Notes under the pieces: model-generated
The model's input: only the letters and a program-made list of their open reading frames with translations
Databases searched by the model: none
Told to the model about the DNA's origin: nothing
Part shown: positions 48,668-58,724 of the stretch, one piece after another
Layout: the number at the start of each line of letters is the position of its first letter
Numbering within the stretch: the stretch's first letter is position 1
Origin: Neptunomonas japonica DSM 18939
GTDB lineage: Bacteria > Pseudomonadota > Gammaproteobacteria > Pseudomonadales > Balneatricaceae
DNA length: 64,000 bases
NCBI RefSeq assembly: GCF_000422765.1
Contig: NZ_KE383915.1
Coordinates: 238,619 to 302,618 of the forward strand
Reading direction: 5' to 3'
Translations under genes and position numbers: made by a program

Positions 48668-49525
48668 TTAGCCAGTAATATTAAGGAAATAAGGGCCTAG
48701 TTCAGATTTTGGCAACGCGTAACTCTGCGGATACTTCACATCGACAAAATATAAACCTGAAGGTGGTGCAGTTATCCCTCCAGCACAGCGGTTTCTAGCT
48801 TCTAATACTTGCTTAGCCCAGATTGGTTCAGCTTCACCTGCACCGATACTCATTAGCACGCCGGCGATATTTCTAATCATATGGTGTAGAAAAGCATTAG
48901 CTTGCACATCAATCACAATCAACTCACCCGAGCGATAAATATTTAATGCTTTGACGTCTCGTACAGGGCTTTTAGCCTGACACGCTACCGCGCGATATGA
49001 AGAGAAGTCATGCACTCCTACCAAGTGAGCACCCGCCTCACGCATCCGCTCAATATCCAGAGGCTTATAAGTCCAAGTAACGCCCTTAGAAAGTAATGCC
49101 GGTTTAATTCTAGTGCTATATATCAAATAACGATAACGACGCTCTTGGGCACTGAAACGCGCATGAAATGTATCATCTACAGGAGTAGCCCAACGTATCG
49201 CAATATCATCAGGCAAATTACTATTGCCTCCTAGCACCCATGCACGGTTTTCGCGTTTTGCATGAGTATCGAAGTGAATTATTTGATAAGTGCCATTCAC
49301 TCCAGTATCGGTTCTACCCGCACATACAACAGTTATCGGCTCATTCGCAACAACTGAGAGTGCTTTATGCATATGCCCTTGAACAGTAGGGACTTCATCA
49401 TTCTTCTGAATCTGCCAACCGTTATAAGCAGCCCCAGCATACTCAACACAAAGCGCATAACGATAAGAAGGGGCGACCGAAGCCGCCCCTTTCTCACTGT
49501 CCAGCTGAGTTATTTCTTGCGTCAA
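48668..49525 (-). CDS. truA: tRNA pseudouridine(38-40) synthase
   Basis: A 285-residue pseudouridine synthase for positions 38-40 of the anticodon arm. The catalytic Asp is in CAGRTDTGVNGTYQ; other motifs are EYAGAAYNGWQIQ, ARFSAQERRYRYLI and FLHHMIRNIAGVLM. The start is TTG at 49525, supported by AGGAGG 6 bases upstream, and overlaps the fimV stop by four bases (TTGA). A 20-residue N-terminal extension precedes the core. Confidence 0.96.
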   Translation of the reverse strand: MTQEITQLDSEKGAASVAPSYRYALCVEYAGAAYNGWQIQKNDEVPTVQGHMHKALSVVANEPITVVCAGRTDTGVNGTYQIIHFDTHAKRENRAWVLGGNSNLPDDIAIRWATPVDDTFHARFSAQERRYRYLIYSTRIKPALLSKGVTWTYKPLDIERMREAGAHLVGVHDFSSYRAVACQAKSPVRDVKALNIYRSGELIVIDVQANAFLHHMIRNIAGVLMSIGAGEAEPIWAKQVLEARNRCAGGITAPPSGLYFVDVKYPQSYALPKSELGPYFLNITG

Positions 49526-52473
49526 ACAAGACCTCCTAACAACTCTGTCGCTTCATCTTTTTGTGAGTCATTACCTTCTTGGGCGATCTCTTCAAGAATA
49601 TCTCTAGCACCTTCAACATCATCCATATCGATATAAGCTCGAGCAAGGTCAAGCTTAGTTTCAACTTCATCAGCCCCATCCAAGAAACCCAAAGCATCAA
49701 GAGAATGCTCCTCTTCTGAAGAAGACTCCTCTAATGCTATATCGTTATCGGTGCTGTTGAGCAGCGCTTCTAATTCATCATCAAGCTCGGCATCTAAATC
49801 ATGCTCAATATTAGATGTTAGCTCGCGAGTGACTTCTTCATCTGTAGGCGTACCCGGCAATTCATCACCGGGTTCATCAAGGCTCAGGTCATCTAGATCA
49901 AAACCAGCCACATCCATTGGTGCTTCTTGCTCAGGCACACCAAGATCAAGCTCTTCAGGATCATCTAACAGCTCAGCCACTTCTGGGTGAAGGTCAGCAG
50001 CATCCGAGATGTCCCCACTTTGCTCAGGAAGAGTAACTTCTTCAGCAGTTGAGTCGTCATCATCAAGACCCAAAACATCGTCTAGATCACCAAAGTCATC
50101 TAAATCACTGTTACTTCCTAGAGCGTCTTCATCCAAGGAAGCAAGTGAGGCGCTCAGCTCGCTATCACCAAGACCTTCACGTTCAGGCACTTGTGCTTCT
50201 TCATTTTCTAGAAGTGAATCGAGATCTGCTATCAAATCCGTTTCAAAATCCAGATCGCTCTCATTAGAACTAGGCTCAACCTCTGCTTCAGGTGCAGAAT
50301 CAACCATATCAAGGTCATCTAATTCAAAATCGAGTTCATCAAGCTCGTCTTCCAAATCTTTCATCGCTGAACCTGATTCAGCAGGCTCAGGTTCTGCTTC
50401 ACTCAAATTAAACTCGAGCTCTTCATCATTGCTAACAATTTCATCATCAGCAGTGACAGGCTCATCATCTAACTGATCAAGACCCAAGGATGCCAACGAC
50501 TCTAAGGAACCCTCTTCGTCAGCAGTGTCAGAAATAGGTTCGACCGCATCCATGCCAGAACGCACATTGCTTTGACGAGACTGCTCTAGAGCATCTAACT
50601 CATCATCATCCGCCAGTAACTCGTCTAATGCCGTATCGGCGGCTAATCCACTACCAGGAAGGTCTCCTAACTCAAACTCATCTTCTAAATCTGAAGACTC
50701 AGGCGCAGACTCAGCCAAATCTAATTCAGCTGAGTTATCCATATCAGCCAGCTCATCTAAGCCCAAATCAAACTCATCATCAGACTCATCATCTAGAATC
50801 GACCCCAACAGGTCGTCATCACCAAGACTATCTGCCACTTCTGTGTCAGGTACTTGTTGCTCAGAATCTGCCACAGCATCATCAACAGCCATAACATCCA
50901 GATCATCTTCAAATGAATCATCCAGATCTAAGTCCATATCTAAATTCAGATCATCAAGGTCGTCAAGATCAAACTCGCTAGAAGCAACGTTTTCGCTTCT
51001 CTCTTCTGATGCTTCTTCTGCAGCAGCCTCAGCAAGGTCATCAGAAACCTCTTCTAGCTCAACAAGCGAAGCTTCCTCATCAATTGCGCTATCATCTTCA
51101 ATATCTACCGCATTAAAAAACTCTTCTTCCTCAATGGCTTCTCCAGCTTTTTTCTTGCGACGTAGCATTAACCACAAGCCTACCAACACTGCGATAAGCC
51201 CACCGCCAATACCTGCCAAATATTCGGGCGCTTGGAGAATTTTATCTATTAAGCTTTTTTCAGGTGGCGGGGGTGGTGCGATAACAGGCGCTGAAGGCTT
51301 GTTCACTTCCGTTTGTAACGCAGCCAACTGCTGATCTTTAAGCTCAATAAGGCGTTGTAATGAATCTAGCTGCTCCTGAATAGCATCTAATTTATCATTA
51401 AGATCTACGTTATCTCTTTCCAGACGATCTAGAGATTCCATCGAAACGGCTAACTGGTTTTCTAATGATTCATTCTTTTCAATAAGCTGCTGTTTTTCAA
51501 GATCTTTAGTTTGAACACTTTGGTCATCTACAGCCGCTTCATCTTTACCCACTGCTTCTGCAGGCGTGACAACTTTTAATTGCCCACTATTTGCCTCATC
51601 AGGCTCTTGAGAATCCGCGGCTTCACTCTTTAAACTTTTTTTTGATCCGTCAATAGGTGCTTTATCAGGCGCAGGAGCTTTGCCCTGCTTCCATAACGCT
51701 GTTTGCCTATGAACTTCTGCAGCAGCTTGCTTAGAGCTTATAGCCCGCGCTTCAGCTTCAGTTGGAAGATTAAGAACAACACCCGCTTTCAGATTGTTAA
51801 TATTTCCATCAGGAAAAGCCAGCGGGTTTTTCTTATGCATTGCGACCATCATCTGATAAGACGATATATCAGGCGCAATTCGGTTATCCAGAGCTAACCC
51901 CCACAAGGTATCTTTTACATCGACATACGCTTGTGTCTTTTTATCCATCCGCGTACGAATGTTAGAAGGGTTTTTCTTAGCACGTCTCGGTACAGGCGCT
52001 TGTGCTTGAATGTTTGACCGAGTGTCTACTGACGAAGAGACTGCAGGTTCAACAAATTTTTGCGTAGGCGACGGGTCAAAAACAGGGGGATCAAGTAACA
52101 GCGTGTACTCGCGAACCAGTCGACCACTTGGCCAATTAACCTCTACTAAGAAATTTATAAAAGGTTCTTTCACGGGCTCTCTGGACGTCAGTAAAATAAC
52201 ACCGCTACCGTTGGGGCTAACTTTTACTTGAAAACGGATATCAGACAGCGCTCTTTGCTGGCTTAAGCCTGCCAGTGCAAACTCGTCTTGGTCTGCCATT
52301 CGAGGCCGAATCTGTAAGGGGTTTAAATCCCGTATCTGGTGCAGCTGAATTTCTGCGTTCAGAGGCTCATTTAAAGCCGATTTAATCTTAATATCACCAA
52401 GCCCTAACGCGTTCGCCTGTGTTGATACAAGAGCACCTGCAACAGCCAGACTTAAAGCAAGTTTGCGCAGCAT
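49522..52473 (-). CDS. fimV: FimV/HubP-type polar hub protein
   Basis: A 983-residue inner-membrane protein that in relatives organises the cell pole, type IV pili and chemoreceptors. It has a signal peptide (1-22), a FimV N-terminal domain to about 125, a LysM-like domain at about 185-235 (VKDTLWGLALDNRIA), a coiled coil (about 330-390), a transmembrane helix near 425 (GGGLIAVLVGLWLML), and a very acidic repetitive cytoplasmic region to about 920. The C-terminal FimV domain has KLDLARAYIDMDDVEGARDI (one helical hairpin). Antisense Ser-rich frames opposite the acidic part are not genes. Confidence 0.94.
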   Translation of the reverse strand: MLRKLALSLAVAGALVSTQANALGLGDIKIKSALNEPLNAEIQLHQIRDLNPLQIRPRMADQDEFALAGLSQQRALSDIRFQVKVSPNGSGVILLTSREPVKEPFINFLVEVNWPSGRLVREYTLLLDPPVFDPSPTQKFVEPAVSSSVDTRSNIQAQAPVPRRAKKNPSNIRTRMDKKTQAYVDVKDTLWGLALDNRIAPDISSYQMMVAMHKKNPLAFPDGNINNLKAGVVLNLPTEAEARAISSKQAAAEVHRQTALWKQGKAPAPDKAPIDGSKKSLKSEAADSQEPDEANSGQLKVVTPAEAVGKDEAAVDDQSVQTKDLEKQQLIEKNESLENQLAVSMESLDRLERDNVDLNDKLDAIQEQLDSLQRLIELKDQQLAALQTEVNKPSAPVIAPPPPPEKSLIDKILQAPEYLAGIGGGLIAVLVGLWLMLRRKKKAGEAIEEEEFFNAVDIEDDSAIDEEASLVELEEVSDDLAEAAAEEASEERSENVASSEFDLDDLDDLNLDMDLDLDDSFEDDLDVMAVDDAVADSEQQVPDTEVADSLGDDDLLGSILDDESDDEFDLGLDELADMDNSAELDLAESAPESSDLEDEFELGDLPGSGLAADTALDELLADDDELDALEQSRQSNVRSGMDAVEPISDTADEEGSLESLASLGLDQLDDEPVTADDEIVSNDEELEFNLSEAEPEPAESGSAMKDLEDELDELDFELDDLDMVDSAPEAEVEPSSNESDLDFETDLIADLDSLLENEEAQVPEREGLGDSELSASLASLDEDALGSNSDLDDFGDLDDVLGLDDDDSTAEEVTLPEQSGDISDAADLHPEVAELLDDPEELDLGVPEQEAPMDVAGFDLDDLSLDEPGDELPGTPTDEEVTRELTSNIEHDLDAELDDELEALLNSTDNDIALEESSSEEEHSLDALGFLDGADEVETKLDLARAYIDMDDVEGARDILEEIAQEGNDSQKDEATELLGGLV

Positions 52474-52647
52474 TTTATTTTCCTTAAGTTACTTACTGAT
52501 TATTTCTTGCATAATCAGCAAGTTGCCGATCCGATATGTGATCAAAGTATTGTTAATAAGTGCCAATCGGTCAAGAAACTGAGCAAATAAGAGTGTAATT
52601 TGACTAATTACACCCATATTTATCAATCAAGCGGCAGATCTAGCACT

Positions 52648-53670
52648 TTACAGGTAGTCATTTATAACTAACTCAGCCACCTGCACTGCGTTCAAAGCAG
52701 AACCTTTTTTTACGTTATCGGCCGTTATCCATAAACTTATACCTTGATGACCATGTAAATCTTCACGAACACGACTTACATATACAACATCACTGCCGGC
52801 AGCATCTGTAACTGGGGTTGTAAAATCCATTTCAGGATTTTTACCAATGACCTCAACACCTTCAACAGCCTGCAATATTTCCGTCACTTCATCAGCACTA
52901 ATATATGCTTGGGTCTCGATGGAGACTGACTCACTGTGGCCAAAAAATACCGGCACACGAACACAGGTAGGATTAACACGCACAGAAGCATCATCCAAAA
53001 TTTTCTGCGCACCTAACACCAAGTTCATCTCTTCCTGAGTATAGCCATTTTCAAGAAAGTTACCGGCATGAGGAACAACATTGAAAGCAATTTGCTTACT
53101 AAAGACGTGAGACTCGATTTCTTTTGCATTGAGCAGTTGTGTTGTCTGCTTAGCAAGCTCTCCGACACCTTTTCTGCCAACGCCTGATACAGCCTGATAC
53201 GTTGATACATTAATGCTTTCAATGCCAACAGAGCGATGGATTGGCGCTAACGCCAACAACAACTGCGTGAGAGGAGCATCAGGAATACTGATCATATTTC
53301 TAATAGAGAAGTCTGCAACTCTATATGCATTAACTTCTGGGATCACCAAAGGCACATCAGGGTCATTACAAAACGCTGCACTCATATCGATAACTACACA
53401 TCCAGCGTCTGCTGCGATTGGTGCATACTGAATTGCAACTTCCTCAGTGGCAGAGAAGAAAGCGACTTGTGCTTGACTGAAGTCAAAGTCAACAACACTT
53501 TGTACTGTCAACGTCTGGCCTTTAAAAGTAATTTTTGTACCTGTACTGCGCTCACTTGCCAGCAGGTATACATCCCCTACTGGAAAAGCTCTTTCTTCAA
53601 GAGCACTTAAAATACTTTCACCAACCAATCCGGTGGCGCCCACAACAACAACATCAAACACTCTATCCAT
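52648..53670 (-). CDS. usg: USG-1-like protein, ASADH homologue lacking the catalytic Cys
   Basis: A 340-residue protein with the aspartate-semialdehyde dehydrogenase fold: GATGLVGESI nucleotide-binding loop, LLASERSTG and a C-terminal dehydrogenase domain. At the catalytic site the usual NPNCST reads SIPDAP, so the nucleophile Cys is Ala132 and the enzyme should not be an active ASADH. Such USG-1 homologues lie next to fimV in Pseudomonas. I use ATG 53670, with GAGGG close upstream; the longer frame starts inside the asd terminator. Function unknown. Confidence 0.92.
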   Translation of the reverse strand: MDRVFDVVVVGATGLVGESILSALEERAFPVGDVYLLASERSTGTKITFKGQTLTVQSVVDFDFSQAQVAFFSATEEVAIQYAPIAADAGCVVIDMSAAFCNDPDVPLVIPEVNAYRVADFSIRNMISIPDAPLTQLLLALAPIHRSVGIESINVSTYQAVSGVGRKGVGELAKQTTQLLNAKEIESHVFSKQIAFNVVPHAGNFLENGYTQEEMNLVLGAQKILDDASVRVNPTCVRVPVFFGHSESVSIETQAYISADEVTEILQAVEGVEVIGKNPEMDFTTPVTDAAGSDVVYVSRVREDLHGHQGISLWITADNVKKGSALNAVQVAELVINDYL

Positions 53671-53689
53671 TACACCCTCAAAACAAAAC

Positions 53690-53709
53690 AGCCCGAACAA
53701 TGTCGGGCT
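53690..53709 (-). terminator. Terminator of asd
   Basis: AGCCCGA / TCGGGCT stem with a 6-base loop, followed on the minus strand by GTTTTGTTTT. It lies 24 bases beyond the asd stop and 20 before the usg start. Confidence 0.8.
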
Positions 53710-53733
53710 ATTGAAAACTAAATGTGAATTTTA

Positions 53734-54849
53734 TCAGGCTTGTTCAAGCAAGATTCGTAGCATACGACGCAACGGCTCAGCCGCACCCCATAACAACTGA
53801 TCACCAACACTGAAAGCATTTAGGTATTGACCACCCATATTCATCTTACGCAAACGGCCTACAGGAACACTCAATGTGCCAGTAACTTTTGAAGGCGTTA
53901 ACTCTGCTGCCGTAAGATCACGTGAATTAGGAACAACCTTAACCCAATCATTTGCTTCACCGATCATTGCTTCAATTTCGTCAATCGGAAGATTTTGCTT
54001 GAGCTTTATAGTGAATGCTTGGCTATGGCAACGCATAGCACCGATACGCACACACGTTCCATCAATTGGAACAGGGCTCTCAGAACGGCCAAGAATTTTG
54101 TTAGTTTCAACAAAGCCTTTCCATTCTTCTTTGCTTTGTCCATTCTCCAATGCGACATCGATCCAAGGAATAAGGCTGCCAGCTAATGGCACACCAAAGT
54201 TGTCTACTGGCATGCTTGAACCGCGAATGGTTTCCGCAACACGCTTATCAATATCTAAAATGGCGCCATTAACGTCTACTTGATCTGCAACAGAATTATG
54301 AATAACACCCATCTGGCTGATCAATTCACGCATGTGACGCGCCCCACCACCGGAAGCGGCTTGATAGGTCATCGATGTTAACCATTCAATCTGGCCAGAC
54401 TTAAACAGCCCTCCCAAACCCATTAGCATTAGAGAAACAGTACAGTTACCACCGATAAAGTTCTTAACGCCTGCTGCCAGGCCTTTGTCGATCACCTGAC
54501 GATTTACTGGATCCAATACAATGATACTGTCATCAGCCATACGCAATGAAGAAGCCGCATCGATCCAGTAACCTTGCCAACCAGACTCACGTAGTTTAGA
54601 GAATACCTCTTTCGTATAGTCACCGCCCTGACAGGAAATAATAGCGTCCATCGATTTTAATTCTTCAATATTGGTGGCATCTTTAAGTGCCGGAATCGAC
54701 TTTCCAATATCCGGGCCAGCTCCGCCAACCTGTGAAGTAGTAAAAAAGACAGGCTCATCGATAAAATCGAAGTCGCGCTCTTCCATCATGCGTTGCATCA
54801 GCACGGAACCCACCATTCCGCGCCAACCGACAAAACCTACACGTTTCAT
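53734..54849 (-). CDS. asd: Aspartate-semialdehyde dehydrogenase
   Basis: A 371-residue NADPH enzyme of Lys, Met, Thr and diaminopimelate synthesis, gammaproteobacterial type. The nucleophile is Cys136 (GGNCTVSLM), and the NADP loop is [13 protein letters not shown] 54849 is chosen, with GGGGA about 6 bases upstream, over the in-frame TTG at 54861. It is the intact counterpart of the neighbouring usg paralogue. Confidence 0.97.
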   Translation of the reverse strand: MKRVGFVGWRGMVGSVLMQRMMEERDFDFIDEPVFFTTSQVGGAGPDIGKSIPALKDATNIEELKSMDAIISCQGGDYTKEVFSKLRESGWQGYWIDAASSLRMADDSIIVLDPVNRQVIDKGLAAGVKNFIGGNCTVSLMLMGLGGLFKSGQIEWLTSMTYQAASGGGARHMRELISQMGVIHNSVADQVDVNGAILDIDKRVAETIRGSSMPVDNFGVPLAGSLIPWIDVALENGQSKEEWKGFVETNKILGRSESPVPIDGTCVRIGAMRCHSQAFTIKLKQNLPIDEIEAMIGEANDWVKVVPNSRDLTAAELTPSKVTGTLSVPVGRLRKMNMGGQYLNAFSVGDQLLWGAAEPLRRMLRILLEQA

Positions 54850-54953
54850 TGGTATCCCCAATTAAATAAATTACAAAGTACATAAAAACAAAAGCCGACC
54901 TCCGAAAAAGCCGACCAATTACACATTATGCTCTAATTAAAGCTTGATTAAAA

Positions 54954-56036
54954 TTAGCCTTTAAGTGCAGCAACGACAGCATCGCCCATCTGAGCGGTAG
55001 TAACCGCTGTCATTCCATCAGACATAATATCAACGGTACGTAAATTCTGATCCAGAACCTGGCTCACAGCAGCTTCAATTTTATCTGCTGTATCACCTTC
55101 ATCTAGAGAGTAACGTAACATCATAGCGACTGAAAGAATGGTTGCCAATGGGTTTGCCTTGCCCTGACCTGCTATATCTGGTGCAGAACCATGACATGGC
55201 TCATACATCCCTTTACCGTTAACATCCAAAGATGCTGAAGGAAGCATGCCGATTGACCCCGTCAGCATTGCTGCGGCATCTGATAATATATCACCAAACA
55301 TATTACCAGTAACCATAACATCAAACTGTTTTGGCGCACGAACCAGCTGCATTGCGGCATTATCAACGTACATATGACTTAACTCTACGTCTGGGTATTC
55401 CTTAGCGAGTTCTTCCATAATTTCACGCCACAGTACTGTTACTTCTAGTACGTTAGCTTTATCAACTGAGCACAGTTTTTTATCGCGCTGGCGTGCCGCT
55501 TCAAATGCTACCCGACCAATACGACGGATCTCATTTTCATCATACACATAAGTATTATAACCTTCGCGAACGCCACCCTCTTTAACACGAACACCACGAG
55601 GCTGGCCAAAATAGATGCCACCTGTCAGCTCGCGAACAATTAAAATATCTAAACCTGAAACAATTTCAGGCTTCAATGAAGAGGCATGCGCTAGTTGAGG
55701 ATAAAGAATAGCTGGGCGTAGATTACCGAACAAACCCAAGCTGGAACGAATACCCAACAAGCCCTTCTCTGGGCGAATCTGGAAATCAGGAATAGTATCC
55801 CATTTAGGCCCGCCAACAGCACCAAGAAGAATAGCATCTGCTTTTTTAGCAGCTTCTAGCGTTGCTTCAGGTAACGGTACACCATCGGCATCAATGGCCG
55901 CACCACCGACTAGCGCCTCTGTAAATTCAAGCCCTAGTGAGTACTGATCATTCACTAGCGTCAAAACACGCTTAGCCTGCTCTACAATTTCGGGACCAAT
56001 GCCATCACCTGGCAAAATCAGAACATTTTTACTCAT
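54954..56036 (-). CDS. leuB: 3-isopropylmalate dehydrogenase
   Basis: A 360-residue NAD enzyme of leucine synthesis. It has [10 protein letters not shown] at the N terminus, [14 protein letters not shown] for substrate binding, [11 protein letters not shown], and the metal/NAD motif [17 protein letters not shown] with [10 protein letters not shown]. It lies 28 bases after leuD. The gap to asd contains a direct repeat AAAAGCCGACC but no clear hairpin. Confidence 0.97.
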   Translation of the reverse strand: MSKNVLILPGDGIGPEIVEQAKRVLTLVNDQYSLGLEFTEALVGGAAIDADGVPLPEATLEAAKKADAILLGAVGGPKWDTIPDFQIRPEKGLLGIRSSLGLFGNLRPAILYPQLAHASSLKPEIVSGLDILIVRELTGGIYFGQPRGVRVKEGGVREGYNTYVYDENEIRRIGRVAFEAARQRDKKLCSVDKANVLEVTVLWREIMEELAKEYPDVELSHMYVDNAAMQLVRAPKQFDVMVTGNMFGDILSDAAAMLTGSIGMLPSASLDVNGKGMYEPCHGSAPDIAGQGKANPLATILSVAMMLRYSLDEGDTADKIEAAVSQVLDQNLRTVDIMSDGMTAVTTAQMGDAVVAALKG

Positions 56037-56064
56037 TTCAAAACCCTTAACTTATCTACTTCTA

Positions 56065-56712
56065 TTACTTGATGGCGTCAAACAACCATGGAGCTTCTTG
56101 GCGACGGCGTGTTTCATAATCTTTTATATCTGCTGAATTTTGAAGCGTCAAACCAATATCATCTAAGCCATTTAACAAGCAATGCTTACGAAAAGAATCT
56201 ACTTCAAATTCCATTTCAGCTCCACTTGGCGTAACAACAACTTGCTTCTCAAGATCAATTGTTAACTGGTATCCTTCAACAGCTTCAACTTCACAAAATA
56301 ATTGATCAACCTGTTCATCATTAAGAATGATGGGCAACAAACCATTTTTAAAACAATTGTTATAGAAAATATCAGCAAAGCTAGGCGCTATCACGCAACG
56401 AATACCAAAATCATCCAATGCCCATGGCGCATGCTCTCGACTTGAACCACAACCAAAATTCTTGCGTGCTAACAATACGGCAGCACCTTGATAGCGATCT
56501 TGATTTAAGACAAATTCAGTATTTAATGGGCGACCCGCACAATCCTGATCAGGCTGACCTTCATCTAAATAGCGCAATTCATCAAACAAGTTAGGACCAA
56601 AGCCTGAGCGTTTAATAGACTTCAAGAATTGCTTAGGAATGATCATATCAGTATCAACATTGGCACGATCTAACGGTGCAGCAATACCGGTTACTTTAGT
56701 AAAATTTTTCAT
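56065..56712 (-). CDS. leuD: 3-isopropylmalate dehydratase small subunit
   Basis: A 215-residue swivel-domain subunit of isopropylmalate isomerase. Typical motifs are [32 protein letters not shown] and the C-terminal [14 protein letters not shown] 56712 with AAGGAAG upstream is preferred to the longer frame at 56730. It follows leuC by a short gap. Confidence 0.96.
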   Translation of the reverse strand: MKNFTKVTGIAAPLDRANVDTDMIIPKQFLKSIKRSGFGPNLFDELRYLDEGQPDQDCAGRPLNTEFVLNQDRYQGAAVLLARKNFGCGSSREHAPWALDDFGIRCVIAPSFADIFYNNCFKNGLLPIILNDEQVDQLFCEVEAVEGYQLTIDLEKQVVVTPSGAEMEFEVDSFRKHCLLNGLDDIGLTLQNSADIKDYETRRRQEAPWLFDAIK

Positions 56713-56745
56713 TATATTCTTCCTTCTCAATAAGCCACGGCGGGC

Positions 56746-58167
56746 TTAGCTGCTCATCAATTCACGAACATCAACAAAGTGTCCGGTAACAGCTGCCGCT
56801 GCGGCCATTGCAGGGCTCACAAGATGTGTACGTCCACCAAAACCTTGACGACCTTCAAAATTACGGTTGCTGGTAGAAGCGCAATGCTCACCACTCCCCA
56901 ACTTATCAGGGTTCATTGCCAGACACATAGAGCAACCTGGTTCACGCCACTCAAGGCCCGCTTCAACAAATATTTTATCTAGTCCTTCTTTTTCTGCTTG
57001 TGCTTTAACTAATCCAGATCCTGGAACGACTAATGCCTGCTTAATTGTCGAAGCAACTTGACGCCCCTTAACCACATCAGCCGCTGCTCGCAAATCCTCG
57101 ATACGCGAGTTAGTACAAGAACCAATAAATACACGATCCAACTGAATGTCTGTAATCTTCTGATCAGCATTCAACCCCATATACTGCAAGGCACGACGAA
57201 TACCATCAGCTTTTGTTGGGTCTGATTCTTTCTCAGGGTTAGGCACTGTAGCCGTTACATCTACCACCATTTCAGGAGATGTTCCCCACGTAACCTGAGG
57301 AATAATATCTTCAGCCTTAATAACAACAACCGTATCAAACTCAGCATCATCATCTGACACTAGACCTTTCCATGCAGTCGCTGCCGCATCCCACTGAGCT
57401 TCTGTTGGTGAGAACGGGCGCCCTTTAAAGTAGTCAATGGTTGTCTGATCAACAGCAACAAGGCCTACTCTAGCACCGGCTTCAATCGCCATATTACAAA
57501 TCGTCATCCGACCTTCCATTGAGATGCTACGAATTGCTTCGCCACCAAACTCAATAGCACAGCCATTACCACCGGCTGTACCAATTACGCCAATAATATG
57601 CAATACAACATCTTTTGCGGTAACGCCAACACCTAGCAGGCCATCGACACGCACCAACATGTTTTTCATTTTCTTAGCAATCAAACACTGAGTTGCCATC
57701 ACATGCTCAACTTCAGAAGTTCCGATACCATGCGCTAACGCACCAAACGCACCGTGCGTAGAAGTATGAGAGTCACCACAAACAACAGTCGACCCAGGAA
57801 GAGTCATTCCCTGCTCTGGGCCCACAACATGAACAATACCTTGGCGTGTATCATTCATTTTGAACTCAACAACGCCGAAATCATCACAGTTATCGTCCAA
57901 GGTTTGTACCTGAATGCGCGATACAGGGTCTACGATTAAGCCGACACCACCCGCACGCTCTGTTGTTGGTACATTGTGATCCGGTGTCGCCAAATTGGCA
58001 TCAATACGCCATAATTTTCGACCAGCAAGACGTAACCCTTCAAAGGCTTGTGGCGACGTAACTTCGTGAAGAATTTGCCGATCAATATAGATTAATGCAC
58101 TACCATCTTCATTTTGACGAACAAGGTGCTGATCCCATAATTTGTCATATAATGTCTTACTCGCCAT
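56746..58167 (-). CDS. leuC: 3-isopropylmalate dehydratase large subunit
   Basis: A 473-residue aconitase-family subunit binding a [4Fe-4S] cluster through [13 protein letters not shown] and [32 protein letters not shown] is another core motif. It is the first gene of leuCDB. The 275-base upstream region shows no leader peptide rich in Leu and no adjacent LysR gene. Confidence 0.97.
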   Translation of the reverse strand: MASKTLYDKLWDQHLVRQNEDGSALIYIDRQILHEVTSPQAFEGLRLAGRKLWRIDANLATPDHNVPTTERAGGVGLIVDPVSRIQVQTLDDNCDDFGVVEFKMNDTRQGIVHVVGPEQGMTLPGSTVVCGDSHTSTHGAFGALAHGIGTSEVEHVMATQCLIAKKMKNMLVRVDGLLGVGVTAKDVVLHIIGVIGTAGGNGCAIEFGGEAIRSISMEGRMTICNMAIEAGARVGLVAVDQTTIDYFKGRPFSPTEAQWDAAATAWKGLVSDDDAEFDTVVVIKAEDIIPQVTWGTSPEMVVDVTATVPNPEKESDPTKADGIRRALQYMGLNADQKITDIQLDRVFIGSCTNSRIEDLRAAADVVKGRQVASTIKQALVVPGSGLVKAQAEKEGLDKIFVEAGLEWREPGCSMCLAMNPDKLGSGEHCASTSNRNFEGRQGFGGRTHLVSPAMAAAAAVTGHFVDVRELMSS

Positions 58168-58444
58168 CAGAACCCTCTCCTGTATCTGGCTAAAAACGCT
58201 TCTAAGTAGCTACGCAAACTAGTTAGAACCCTGTTTGCACGCCACTTATTAGCATGCAATCTTTAATATATCGCCATCCTAATCGAGCCCTACGAATTAT
58301 ACAAATTCATATTTTTTATAGTTTGAATTCTAAATAGGAATACATGAGCAGACTCATTTCCAAAACTGTTATATATCAATGCTAACTAGCTTAAACACTT
58401 TAAAATAAGACCTAACTTAGGCGTTAACCAAACAGGAGGTATCA

Positions 58445-58708
58445 ATGAAACCCAACGCCACAACAGCCATGGAACAACTGATTGAGGAAGTACGCTTTGC
58501 AATTCCTTTTGAGCTTCCTGTCAGTGACCTCTGTTCTGGCATCTGCAATGGTTGCTCAAAAAAGCTGATAGATTTTCTTGATATAGAAATAGGTGATTGG
58601 GAGCAGCGGCTGCAGCAAGGAGAAAAACCAGGTTTGGGGGACATTGAAAAACTAGCCAAGACCAGTCGAAAGATCTACCGTGTTTTGCAGAAAAACCAAC
58701 TAGTCTAA
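58445..58708 (+). CDS. Small conserved protein with a CX3CX2C motif
   Basis: An 87-residue soluble protein of unknown function, preceded by a perfect AGGAGGT ribosome site, so it is surely translated. Cys30, Cys34 and Cys37 (DLCSGICNGCSKK) form CX3CX2C, the spacing of radical-SAM cluster ligands, but the protein is far too short for that fold. A metal or Fe-S site, perhaps between subunits, is possible. The rest is helical, with a basic C-terminal part (KLAKTSRKIYRVLQK). It converges on hisA with a 16-base gap. Confidence 0.85.
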   Translation: MKPNATTAMEQLIEEVRFAIPFELPVSDLCSGICNGCSKKLIDFLDIEIGDWEQRLQQGEKPGLGDIEKLAKTSRKIYRVLQKNQLV

Positions 58709-58724
58709 AGCTAACCTTATTGCT

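Noticed and set aside
49751..51334. Long Ser-rich plus-strand frames opposite fimV
   Set aside because: They are antisense shadows of the Asp/Glu-rich repeats of FimV; low complexity and no ribosome sites.
54883..54926. Repeat AAAAGCCGACC twice in the leuB-asd gap as a terminator
   Set aside because: The copies are direct, not inverted, so they do not form a stem.
58168..58444. Leader peptide attenuator upstream of leuC
   Set aside because: No short frame with a run of Leu codons and no terminator/antiterminator pair could be found.
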